From assembly GCF_002289345.1 (NCBI RefSeq), contig NZ_NSDG01000039.1, positions 1-64,000 of the forward strand: a DNA stretch of 64,000 nt, read 5' to 3'. The stretch comes from Pseudoalteromonas sp. HM-SA03. Its GTDB lineage: Bacteria > Pseudomonadota > Gammaproteobacteria > Enterobacterales > Alteromonadaceae. Positions 8,841-16,596 of this stretch are shown here, piece after piece (the first letter of the stretch is position 1; the number at the start of each line of letters is the position of its first letter). Under the pieces are notes generated by a model. The model ran no database searches. It saw only the letters and a program-made list of their open reading frames with translations, and was not told where the DNA came from. Made by a program: the position numbers and the translations under genes.

Positions 8841-8856
8841 TGTACGATATCGTACA
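8841..8856. promoter_or_regulatory. Perfect 16-bp palindrome, candidate activator site
   Basis: TGTACGATATCGTACA is a perfect palindrome about 118 bases upstream of the predicted sigma-54 start of the export operon, the usual distance for an NtrC-type enhancer. It is also 24 bases before the regulator's own start codon, so binding there could autoregulate that gene. Confidence 0.55.
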
Positions 8857-8879
8857 GTTTGATGAGGGAAGGAAATGTA

Positions 8880-10256
8880 ATGACTATCAGCGATAAGGCA
8901 ATTTTAGTTGTCGATGACAACAGCGAAATTCTCGTCGCCACGAGAATGTTGCTCAAACAATATTACAAAACAGTGGTGACGCTAGAGAACCCCCACGATA
9001 TCGCTAAAACAATGTCGGAACAGGACTTTGCACTGATATTGCTCGACATGAACTTTACTCGAGAATCAACCTCCGGCGCCGAAGGATTCTACTGGCTAAA
9101 ACAAATAAAAGCCTTGGATGAAGATGCCGTGGTTGTACTCTTCACCGCCTATGGCGACCTAACGATGGCGGTGGATGCCATCAAACTTGGCGCCAACGAT
9201 TTTGTCCTCAAGCCTTGGCAAAATGAAAAGCTACTCGCAACGGTTGCCAACTGCATCGAGTTGAGTGAACAACGGAAAAAGTCCAAGAAACTTACGCAAA
9301 TCGCACAAATCTCAATGGCAGCGCAAAACAAACCATTCGAGCATTTAATTGCATCGAGTCCAGCAATGGAGCAAGTTTTTCAAACCATAGAAAAGGCCGC
9401 TAAAACCGACGCCAACGTCTTAATCTTAGGCGAAAGCGGCACTGGTAAAGAAGTCGTTGCCAGAGAGCTACATAAACAGTCTTTACGAAAAGACAATACC
9501 TTCATGTCTGTCGATATGGGCACGATAGCCAGCTCTTTGTTCGAAAGTGAATTGTTCGGCCATATGAAAGGCGCATTTACAGATGCGAAAGCCAATAAGC
9601 CTGGTCGCTTTGAACTTGCGGAATCCGGTACTTTATTTTTGGATGAAATAGCCAATATTCCGCTCGAGTTACAGGGGAAGTTACTTACAGCTATTCAAAA
9701 TCGAGTGGTTACGCCAGTAGGTGGCAGCAAACAAATAGAGGTTGATCTTCGCCTTATCACCGCAACCAATATGAATTTGTATGACATGGTGCGCGAAGGC
9801 AGTTTTCGTCAGGACTTGTTATACCGCATTAATACCGTAGAGATCACACTTCCAGCACTACGAGATAGACCTCAAGATATTCCACTACTTATTGAGTTTT
9901 ACGCTGATCTATACAGCAAAAAGTACAAGCTACAGTGCAAAACGGTCAGCGACAAAATGATGGCTGATTTAGTCAAGTATCAATGGCCCGGTAACATCCG
10001 AGAATTACAACACTTGGTTGAACGCGCAGTTATTTTATCTGACTCAACCCAATTGCAGTTTCAGCTCGCCAGTCCAGCGGCAAGCTCTGAGGAGAGTGCG
10101 GGCTTTATTGACACCTATAACCTCGCAAAAATAGAGCAGCACACCATAGAGCGGGCGGTCCGTGACTTTAAAGGGAATATCAGCCATGCAGCTAAAGCGC
10201 TTGGGATCACCCGAGCGTCACTGTACCGTAAAATGGAGAAGTATGATGTGGAATAA
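8880..10256 (+). CDS. Sigma-54-dependent response regulator, NtrC family
   Basis: A 458-residue regulator. The receiver domain (about 1-125) has phospho-acceptor Asp56 in LLDMNF and the conserved Lys in FVLKPW. An AAA+ domain has Walker A GESGTGKE, the sigma-54 loop as GAFTDA instead of GAFTGA, and Walker B GTLFLDEIA. A C-terminal Fis-type helix-turn-helix follows (HAAKALGITRASLYRKM). GAFTDA is a tolerated variant in some relatives. The start at 8880 has GGGAAGGA upstream; in-frame TTG/ATG codons at 8859 and 8862 lack a site. It is co-transcribed with a kinase and divergent from the ABC exporter it probably activates. Confidence 0.93.
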   Translation: MTISDKAILVVDDNSEILVATRMLLKQYYKTVVTLENPHDIAKTMSEQDFALILLDMNFTRESTSGAEGFYWLKQIKALDEDAVVVLFTAYGDLTMAVDAIKLGANDFVLKPWQNEKLLATVANCIELSEQRKKSKKLTQIAQISMAAQNKPFEHLIASSPAMEQVFQTIEKAAKTDANVLILGESGTGKEVVARELHKQSLRKDNTFMSVDMGTIASSLFESELFGHMKGAFTDAKANKPGRFELAESGTLFLDEIANIPLELQGKLLTAIQNRVVTPVGGSKQIEVDLRLITATNMNLYDMVREGSFRQDLLYRINTVEITLPALRDRPQDIPLLIEFYADLYSKKYKLQCKTVSDKMMADLVKYQWPGNIRELQHLVERAVILSDSTQLQFQLASPAASSEESAGFIDTYNLAKIEQHTIERAVRDFKGNISHAAKALGITRASLYRKMEKYDVE

Positions 10257-11544
10257 TAGCCTCGCTCGTATGGCCATTTTTCAACTCGCGGCCATTGTAT
10301 TCGCCACGCTTGGTGTATTGGGCTTTCTCCACAGCTACGTCTTTTTGTTTAGTGGGTTATCCATTGCGATTGCAGTGCTATTCACAGTGCTGTCTATTGC
10401 CACACTGAAAAAACAAAAACAACAATTCGAAGAGGTGTTTACTGCGCTCAAGTATCAAGATGGCAGCTTTAGAATTGATAATAAGCACCCAATAAGTAAG
10501 CAAGCACTTACAACCTGTAACGAGCTTATTCAGAAAGCTCAGCAAGATAAAACCAAGCAGGCAGAGCTCGTCACCACTTACGAAACCATGCTACAACACA
10601 TAGAAGCAGGTCTGATCCTTATCAAAAATGGCCACACCATTTTGATTTGTAATAACAGCGCAAAGCAATTGTTGGATATTCGCGGCGCAGAGTCTGGACA
10701 CTCATTACTTGCAGCACACCCAGAGCTTGAACAAGCCAAAGTAGGTAGCCACATCGCCAAAGACTTACTATTTAAATATTTTACGTTTTCCAATCAAGGT
10801 AATCAGTACCAACTTTGGCTTTTCACCGCGATTTCAGAGCAGCTAGAGAGTACCCAAATCGAGTCTTGGCAAAAGCTGATCCGCGTGCTTATCCATGAAA
10901 TAGGAAACTCCGTCGCACCGATTTATTCGCTCTCAAATACGCTCGTTAATATCACCAATAGCCAATTAGCCGAAGCGGTGACAGACCAAGAACTTGTTGA
11001 CGACTACCTACAAAGCCTGCAAGCGATTGGTATTAGAAGCCAATCTTTACTTGGCTTTATTGATAACTACAGAAAGCTCACACATATTCCTGAACTTGTC
11101 CTCCAACCGCTTGCGGTACAGACTTTATTTGACGACATTACACCACTGATAAAAAGCGACTTTAGTGACGCCGATATCACTCTACACTTTGACGTGACGC
11201 CCGCTGCGCTGAGCATTAATGTTGATAGAAAGATGATAGAGCAAGTGCTGCTCAATCTACTAAATAACGCCAAAGATGCCATGAAACATAACAGCCAAGA
11301 AAAAATAGTGACTATATCAGCAACGATTAATCGCTACGGCAAATGTGAGATCAAAGTTGCTGATAACGGGGAAGGAATAGAGCCCAGCGCACTTGAGAAA
11401 ATATTCGTACCATTTTTTACCACAAAACCTCATGGCTCAGGAATTGGACTTGCACTCAGCCAACAAATTATCCATCGCCACAAAGGGCGGATCAGCGCGA
11501 CCTCTGAAGTAGGAAAAGGGAGCTGCTTTAGTGTCTTACTGTAA
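10243..11544 (+). CDS. Sensor histidine kinase, NtrB-like
   Basis: A 433-residue kinase. Two N-terminal membrane helices span about residues 9-50 with almost no periplasmic loop. A PAS-like segment follows, then the H-box with His218 in LIHEIGNSVAPI, and a HATPase domain with the N-box NLLNNAKDAM and G-box GSGIGLALS. The short loop suggests it senses within the membrane or the cytoplasm. Its start (ATG at 10243, GGAGA upstream) overlaps the regulator gene by 14 bases, so the two are translationally coupled and form a two-component pair. Confidence 0.92.
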   Translation: MMWNNSLARMAIFQLAAIVFATLGVLGFLHSYVFLFSGLSIAIAVLFTVLSIATLKKQKQQFEEVFTALKYQDGSFRIDNKHPISKQALTTCNELIQKAQQDKTKQAELVTTYETMLQHIEAGLILIKNGHTILICNNSAKQLLDIRGAESGHSLLAAHPELEQAKVGSHIAKDLLFKYFTFSNQGNQYQLWLFTAISEQLESTQIESWQKLIRVLIHEIGNSVAPIYSLSNTLVNITNSQLAEAVTDQELVDDYLQSLQAIGIRSQSLLGFIDNYRKLTHIPELVLQPLAVQTLFDDITPLIKSDFSDADITLHFDVTPAALSINVDRKMIEQVLLNLLNNAKDAMKHNSQEKIVTISATINRYGKCEIKVADNGEGIEPSALEKIFVPFFTTKPHGSGIGLALSQQIIHRHKGRISATSEVGKGSCFSVLL

Positions 11545-11639
11545 GATAAATAACTAAAAATGGAGCCAACTCATGCACCATATCGTGTAGAGCTAGTTAT
11601 AAACTTAGATTTCTATTTAGAACGATTCTTGATATTATC

Positions 11640-11808
11640 AAAGCTCGTTGGGGAGTAGCCTGCTTCCAATACTCGGAAGAGTTCGTATCAACATAATTGG
11701 CCAAAATGCCATGGTGCGGACACCTCTCGGTTGGCGAGACCATCGATATACCCATGCCTGTGGTCGGGCGTGTGGATATATCGTGGACTCAAATAGCCCG
11801 ACCGGAGC
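11640..11808 (+). ncRNA. Manganese riboswitch, yybP-ykoY type
   Basis: The leader directly upstream of mntP carries hallmarks of the E. coli mntP leader: CTCGTTGGGGAGTAGCC, CGGAAGAG, ATCAACATA, then GCGGACACCTCTCGGTTGGC and a long distal stem ending in GCCCGACCGGAGC just before the start codon. Known members bind Mn2+ and switch on expression of manganese exporters. The exact edges are estimated. Confidence 0.9.
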
Positions 11809-11814
11809 AATGTA

Positions 11815-12378
11815 ATGAATTTCGTCACCCTGTTACTGTTAGCATACGCCATGTCTACCGATGCGTTTGCCGCGGCAATTGGTAAAGGCGCCAGCCTAAA
11901 ATCACCTCGGCTTACCGAAGCCATAAAAATCGGCCTCATTTTTGGCGTTATTGAAGCCGGTACGCCGCTAATTGGTTGGTTAATAGGGCAATCTGCTGCA
12001 GGCTATGTCGAAGCTTGGGATCACTGGATTGCCTTTATCTTACTGTTAGGACTTGGTGCTCATATGATTTATGAGAGTCTTAAGGGTGATGACGATGCAC
12101 CAACGCAACACGCAAAGCAGCCTTGGTTAAAAACCATCATCACAGCGTTTGGCACTAGCATTGATGCAATGGCTGTCGGTGTCAGTCTCGCATTTGTTGA
12201 TGTAAATATATGGCTCGCCGCTGCGCTCATTGGCCTTGCCACCACCATGATGGTAACAATTGGTGTGATGATTGGGCATTCGGCTGGAAAGTTTCTTGGT
12301 AGTCGAGCTGAAACCTTTGGTGGGGTGACCTTAATCTGTGTGGGAACTTGGTTACTATATAGTCATCTTTCGATTTAA
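11815..12378 (+). CDS. mntP: Manganese efflux pump MntP
   Basis: A 187-residue inner-membrane protein of the MntP (DUF204) family with about six helices. The conserved acidic motifs are [12 protein letters not shown] near residue 13 and its internal repeat [11 protein letters not shown], which supply the metal-binding aspartates. It exports Mn2+ to prevent toxicity. The GGAGCAATGTAATG context places the start at 11815 with GGAG upstream, partly formed by the end of the riboswitch, so the RNA switch can control access to it. Monocistronic, with a hairpin after it. Confidence 0.96.
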   Translation: MNFVTLLLLAYAMSTDAFAAAIGKGASLKSPRLTEAIKIGLIFGVIEAGTPLIGWLIGQSAAGYVEAWDHWIAFILLLGLGAHMIYESLKGDDDAPTQHAKQPWLKTIITAFGTSIDAMAVGVSLAFVDVNIWLAAALIGLATTMMVTIGVMIGHSAGKFLGSRAETFGGVTLICVGTWLLYSHLSI

Positions 12379-12387
12379 TCGCAAAAA

Positions 12388-12411
12388 GAGCGGTATATTT
12401 ACCGCTCGTTT
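12388..12411 (+). terminator. Terminator after mntP
   Basis: GAGCGGTA and TACCGCTC form an 8-bp stem with a 4-base loop, 10 bases after the mntP stop, followed by GTTTAC. The T-run is short, so strength is uncertain. Confidence 0.7.
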
Positions 12412-12444
12412 ACTTATACCCTTTACGTTAGGGCTAATTGGCTT

Positions 12445-12561
12445 TTAAGCCTTTTTAATCGCTTTTTTCAGCTTTTTGATTTTTGCTTCATGCTTTTCAA
12501 TCTTTGCTTTACGCGCTTTCAGCTCTTTTTTAAGCGCTTTAACATCGCTTTTCTTCGCCAT
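12445..12561 (-). CDS. Tiny lysine-rich helical protein, 38 residues
   Basis: A short open frame that standard length cut-offs would miss. ATG at 12561 is preceded by AAGGAG at ideal spacing. The 38 residues are about 40% lysine, with alternating Ala, Leu, Ile and Glu (for example KKELKARKAKIEKHEAKIKK). This predicts one long, highly basic amphipathic helix. It is convergent with mntP and shares a spacer hairpin with it. I know no function; nucleic-acid or ribosome binding is conceivable from charge alone. The strong ribosome site and clean frame make it a credible gene. Confidence 0.75.
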   Translation of the reverse strand: MAKKSDVKALKKELKARKAKIEKHEAKIKKLKKAIKKA

Positions 12562-12822
12562 AACTAATCTCCTTTGGTTGTTTTGCGAACACCTACTACC
12601 ATAGCAAAGTGGCTGACAATATCAAACTACACTTGGACTACTGCGTTACTCTCCGTCTACGAGTGGTAATTTTGACCAAATACTATTTTTTGCAGCTAAA
12701 TGTTAGTAAATAAATAGACCAATTCGATATAGTAAAATACTAATCATTTGTTTTATATATGATTTAATATTGGCTTAGTTGTTGCTTCTATAAGCATAAA
12801 TCAAGAGAACGGAACCAACCAT

Positions 12823-13500
12823 ATGTCTGTACCATTAAAAGATAGACCTCTCGAATCCGTCAGGGAAGAGGTGATTGACCAGTTAATTCTAAATTACAGC
12901 CACGGTGAGCTTTCAGCTGATGCATTCGAGAGACGATTAGATCAAGCATACGACCTGAACGAGCAAGAACAAATTGCAGCGCTTAGTGCTGATTTACCGC
13001 TCAAATCGGATGCAAGATACCACAGCGAAAAAGCCGCTCGTATGGGTCCAAAGTTTACCTCAAGCGTAGATGATGCTGAGGCAATAAACATTACCTCTAT
13101 ACTTAGTTCCAACCATCGCAGTGGCGAGTGGGTTGTACCTAAAGAGATCCACCTAAAAAATTACCTTGGCAGCTTGGAACTAGATTTTAGCAACGCAATT
13201 TTTAGTCACCCTGAAGTACATATTTATATAGATTGCATTTTAGGCAGTGACGAAATTTTTGTACCAGACACGGTCGATGTCGTCACCGATATTCGTAATA
13301 TTATGGGTTCAGTAGAAAACACAAGAAATACACTTGCATCTGCAGGACAGGTGAAACAGCGTCCACGAATTTATATTCACGGCAGAATGATTTTGGGTAG
13401 CATTGAAGTTAGTGTAAAGCGCTCGATGAAAGCGCAAATAAAGCAATTTGCCGACGGCCTTAAATCCCTATTTGGTGACGGCACGAAATCCAAAAGCTAA
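12823..13500 (+). CDS. DUF1707/LiaF-like cell-envelope response protein
   Basis: A 225-residue cytoplasmic protein. Residues 1-60 resemble the DUF1707/SHOCT-like module (VIDQLILNYSHGELSADAFERRLDQAY). Residues about 90-200 resemble the beta-helical LiaF C-terminal domain (DUF2154), with repeated turns such as LGSLELDFSNA, ILGSDEIFVPD and ILGSIEVSVK. In Gram-positives LiaF modulates an envelope-stress kinase. Here no kinase is adjacent and no membrane helices are present, so the role is unknown. It stands alone and ends at a strong bidirectional terminator. Confidence 0.8.
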   Translation: MSVPLKDRPLESVREEVIDQLILNYSHGELSADAFERRLDQAYDLNEQEQIAALSADLPLKSDARYHSEKAARMGPKFTSSVDDAEAINITSILSSNHRSGEWVVPKEIHLKNYLGSLELDFSNAIFSHPEVHIYIDCILGSDEIFVPDTVDVVTDIRNIMGSVENTRNTLASAGQVKQRPRIYIHGRMILGSIEVSVKRSMKAQIKQFADGLKSLFGDGTKSKS

Positions 13501-13508
13501 AGCTTGAT

Positions 13509-13545
13509 AAAAAACCCCTTGGCTTGATACAAAGGGGTTTTTTAT
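13509..13545. terminator. Bidirectional intrinsic terminator
   Basis: AAAAAACCCCTT and AAAGGGGTTTTTT pair around a 10-base loop, giving an A-tract/T-tract-flanked GC stem that works on both strands. It separates the LiaF-like gene from the convergent M3 peptidase gene. Confidence 0.92.
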
Positions 13546-13569
13546 TATCCAAATAGCAGAGTAAACTTT

Positions 13570-15735
13570 TTACTTCTCTACAGGAAAGCCTCTATCACGC
13601 ATCAGCGCTTCAACTTCAGCGTCACGACCTCTAAACTTGCGATACGCTTGCGCTGGATCCATTGAGTTGCGAACTGAGAATAGGTAATCCACTAAACGCT
13701 GTGCAACGTCTTTATCGTAGAAGCCACCTGGCGCTTCAGCAAACGCTTCTGCAGCATCAGAAGTTAATACCTCAGCCCACAGGTAACCGTAATAACCCGC
13801 TGAATAACCTTCCCCTGAGAATACGTGACCAAAGTGAGTCGTACGATGACGCATCACGACCTCGTCCGGCATGCCGAGCGCACCTAACTGAGACTTTTCG
13901 AATGCAACAGGGTCACCAATCTTGTCAGGATCTGTGGTATGGAAAAGCATATCCATGATAGCCGAGCCAAGGTATTCCGTCGTCGCGAAACCTTGGTTAA
14001 AGGTTGCTGACTTCTTGATTTTCTCGATTAGCGCTTTAGGCATAGGTTTGCCTGTTTTATAGTGAACTAAGTAACGATTGATCACTTCGTCCGTCGCCAA
14101 CCAACGCTCCAATAACTGAGATTGGAACTCAGTGTAGTCGCGCACGCCAGAGTTTGAACTTGGATACTTCACGTTTGATGAAAGCGCATGCAGCGCGTGA
14201 CCAAACTCGTGGAAATAGGTTTCTGCATCTGACCAAGAAATTAAGGTCGCTTCACCTTCTGGTGCTTTCACAAAGTTCGAGTTGTTTGAGCTAAGCACAT
14301 TTGTTTTACCATCAAATGTTGTATGGCTACGATATGACAAGGCCCACGCACCTGAGCGTTTACCTTTACGTGCGAACGGGTCTAAATACCAAAGGCCGAC
14401 ATTATCACCAGTGGTTTTGTCTGTTACTTCCCATACACGAACGTCAGGGTGGAATACAGGCACCGAGCCCTTTGGCACTTCGGTAAATTCAAAGTTAAAC
14501 AGACGGCCTGCTACATAGAACATCGCTTCACGCAAATTATCTAGCTGTAAATAGGCTTTAACTTCGTTTGAATCCAATTGATACTTAGCTTGGCGAACCT
14601 TCTCAGCGTAGAAACGGTAATCCCATGGCTTGATGGTGATATCAGCGCCTTCTTTGTTGGCGATCGCTTGCATATCAGCAACTTCTTCTTTCACGCGTGC
14701 TATTGCAGCTGGCCACACTTTTTTCATCAGCGCCATCGCATTTTCAGGCTTTTTCGCCATGCGATCTTCAAGACGCCACTGCGCATAATTATCGTAACCA
14801 AGTAAGTTAACGCGCTCATGTCTAAGCGTTAAGATGTCAGAGATAATCGCTTTGTTGTCGTACTCACCACCATTGTTGCCGCGGTTATAGTAGTTGTTCC
14901 ATACTTTCTCGCGTAACTCACGCTCTGTTGAGTAGGTTAAAAATGGATCCATCGAAGAGCGAGAGTTGGTAATCGCGTACATATCCGCCTTACCGCGCGC
15001 TTTTGCAGCAGCCGCTGCAGATGCAACAAACGACTCAGGCAAACCTGATAACTGGTCTTTAGTGAGGTAAACCACGTAGTTTTCTTCATCAGCAAGGACG
15101 TTGTTTGCAAATTTAGTATGTAGCTTTGATAGCTCAAGATTAATGTCTGCGTAACGCTTAGCATCTTCACCTTTTAGCGTCGCACCATTGCGAGCAAAGC
15201 CGTTATAGCGCATCCAAGTAATACGCTGCTCTTCTGCCGTTAGCTTTTTATATTCAGCACCTTCATAGACTGCTTTTACACGTTCAAAAAGCGCTTGATT
15301 TTGGGTGATTTTAGAGCTGAACTCTGAAAACTTAGGAACAACTCGCGATTGGATTTCTCTAAACTCTGAGCTTGAAATGTTTGAACTCCAAAGACCATAG
15401 TAGGTAAAAACGCGATCCAGAGCAGCACCTGCTCTTTCTAGTGCAACAATTGTGTTCTCAAAAGTTGGCTTAGCTGGATTGTTGGCTATTGCTTCGATTT
15501 CTTTCAAATTATCAGCCATACCAATTTCAAGCGCAGCTTCTAAATCTTCAAGCTTCATTTTGTCAAAATGAGGAACGCCTTGATAAGGACCTGAAAACTC
15601 CTGCAAAAGCACGTTATCGTATTGCTTACTTTGCAGTGATTTTGCTGGTTCTTGAGTTTGGTCTGCTGTGCCCGCACAACCCGCAAGGGCTAAACATACG
15701 GCTGCACTTAATAATGTGATGGAAGGTTTGAACAT
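13570..15735 (-). CDS. M3-family zinc metallopeptidase, lipoprotein (Dcp-like)
   Basis: A 721-residue oligopeptidase of family M3 (peptidyl-dipeptidase Dcp / oligopeptidase A type). The zinc motif HEFGHALHAL lies near residue 505, with flanking conserved blocks such as GEATLISWSDAETYF and the C-terminal GYSAGYYGYLWAEVL. The N-terminus is a lipoprotein signal ending in LALAGC, so the mature enzyme should be lipid-anchored in the periplasm, unlike cytoplasmic E. coli Dcp. It would trim imported or envelope peptides. ATG at 15735 starts the signal peptide. Monocistronic. Confidence 0.93.
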   Translation of the reverse strand: MFKPSITLLSAAVCLALAGCAGTADQTQEPAKSLQSKQYDNVLLQEFSGPYQGVPHFDKMKLEDLEAALEIGMADNLKEIEAIANNPAKPTFENTIVALERAGAALDRVFTYYGLWSSNISSSEFREIQSRVVPKFSEFSSKITQNQALFERVKAVYEGAEYKKLTAEEQRITWMRYNGFARNGATLKGEDAKRYADINLELSKLHTKFANNVLADEENYVVYLTKDQLSGLPESFVASAAAAAKARGKADMYAITNSRSSMDPFLTYSTERELREKVWNNYYNRGNNGGEYDNKAIISDILTLRHERVNLLGYDNYAQWRLEDRMAKKPENAMALMKKVWPAAIARVKEEVADMQAIANKEGADITIKPWDYRFYAEKVRQAKYQLDSNEVKAYLQLDNLREAMFYVAGRLFNFEFTEVPKGSVPVFHPDVRVWEVTDKTTGDNVGLWYLDPFARKGKRSGAWALSYRSHTTFDGKTNVLSSNNSNFVKAPEGEATLISWSDAETYFHEFGHALHALSSNVKYPSSNSGVRDYTEFQSQLLERWLATDEVINRYLVHYKTGKPMPKALIEKIKKSATFNQGFATTEYLGSAIMDMLFHTTDPDKIGDPVAFEKSQLGALGMPDEVVMRHRTTHFGHVFSGEGYSAGYYGYLWAEVLTSDAAEAFAEAPGGFYDKDVAQRLVDYLFSVRNSMDPAQAYRKFRGRDAEVEALMRDRGFPVEK

Positions 15736-15941
15736 ATTGTTTCATCGCTTGTTGTTATCGTGGGTAAGATATTACGGATCGTCTCTAAAAGTGCAATCGC
15801 TTTGCGGGAGAAACAAGATTCTCTGCGATGGAGCAGAAAAGCTAGAGTTCATAGTAGCTTAAAGACACTAAAACTACAGTGGGTGGAGTTTTTTCATGGG
15901 TTGTTACAATTTACCTTGAAAATTTAACTAAAATCAGCCAA

Positions 15942-15960
15942 GTTAGTAAAAAACTGATCT
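15942..15960 (+). repeat. Dispersed 19-bp motif, solitary copy
   Basis: GTTAGTAAAAAACTGATCT is a full match to the motif GTTAGTAAAA-N3-TGATCT seen many times at 34-40 kb. It ends 13 bases before the DJ-1 gene start, so it lies in that gene's leader just before the ribosome site. Confidence 0.85.
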
Positions 15961-15973
15961 GTGGAAAGAAATA

Positions 15974-16549
15974 ATGGAAGTTGGTATTTTTATCTATGAC
16001 GGTGCGGAGTGTTTAGATTTTTGCGGCCCGCTTGAAGTGTTCAACACTGCAAAGCGATTTATCGAAACGCCGATTAATGTCAGCCTTGTCGCGCCAAGTC
16101 ATATTCCTGTTACCTCGCGTGGCGGCATGAGTGTAAACCCCCATTACAGTATCTACTCGCATCCAAAGTTTGATTTGCTCATCGTTGTCGGCGGACTTCA
16201 CCATCAAATTTGTGGGGATCACAACGTACTTAATTGGCTAGCAGAAACAGCAAACCATACCTCTCAGTGCGCATCTGTTTGTACCGGTGTATTTTTATAT
16301 GCCGAAGCAGGCCTTATTGATGGCAAGAGAGTCACCACCCACTGGCAGGATATCGACGATTTGAGAGAGCAATATCCCTCATTAGAAGTCGTTGAGGACG
16401 TAAGGTTTATCATGGATCAGAATTTTACTAGCTCAGCGGGTATTTCGGCAGGTATCGATATGAGTTTAGAGCTGGTGAAAAAACGCTTTGGGCAATCTAT
16501 TGCAAGAAAAACCGCAACCCAAATGGATTACGACTGGCCTAGAAGTTAA
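15974..16549 (+). CDS. DJ-1/PfpI family protein
   Basis: A 191-residue class I glutamine-amidotransferase-like protein. The nucleophile-elbow cysteine is Cys103 in ASVCTGVFLYAEAGLIDG, followed by THW, and the family N-terminal acidic residue lies in FLDFCGPLEVF-like sequence. This subgroup matches the N-terminal half of GlxA-type AraC regulators but has no DNA-binding domain; related stand-alone enzymes include isonitrile hydratase. The substrate is unknown. GGAAAG lies upstream of ATG at 15974. A 22-bp perfect inverted repeat overlaps the stop codon. Confidence 0.88.
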   Translation: MEVGIFIYDGAECLDFCGPLEVFNTAKRFIETPINVSLVAPSHIPVTSRGGMSVNPHYSIYSHPKFDLLIVVGGLHHQICGDHNVLNWLAETANHTSQCASVCTGVFLYAEAGLIDGKRVTTHWQDIDDLREQYPSLEVVEDVRFIMDQNFTSSAGISAGIDMSLELVKKRFGQSIARKTATQMDYDWPRS

Positions 16550-16585
16550 TAATGGTGAGTCGCCTCACCATTATTAACTTCTAGG
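16538..16585. terminator. Perfect 22-bp hairpin spanning the DJ-1 stop codon
   Basis: Two perfect 22-base arms (16538-16559 and 16564-16585) flank a 4-base TCGC loop. Read on the minus strand the loop is GCGA, a GNRA tetraloop. The left arm includes the last three codons and stop of the DJ-1 gene. No T-run follows. It lies between convergent genes and probably ends or protects both transcripts. Confidence 0.75.
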
Positions 16586-16596
16586 CTTCACTCACT

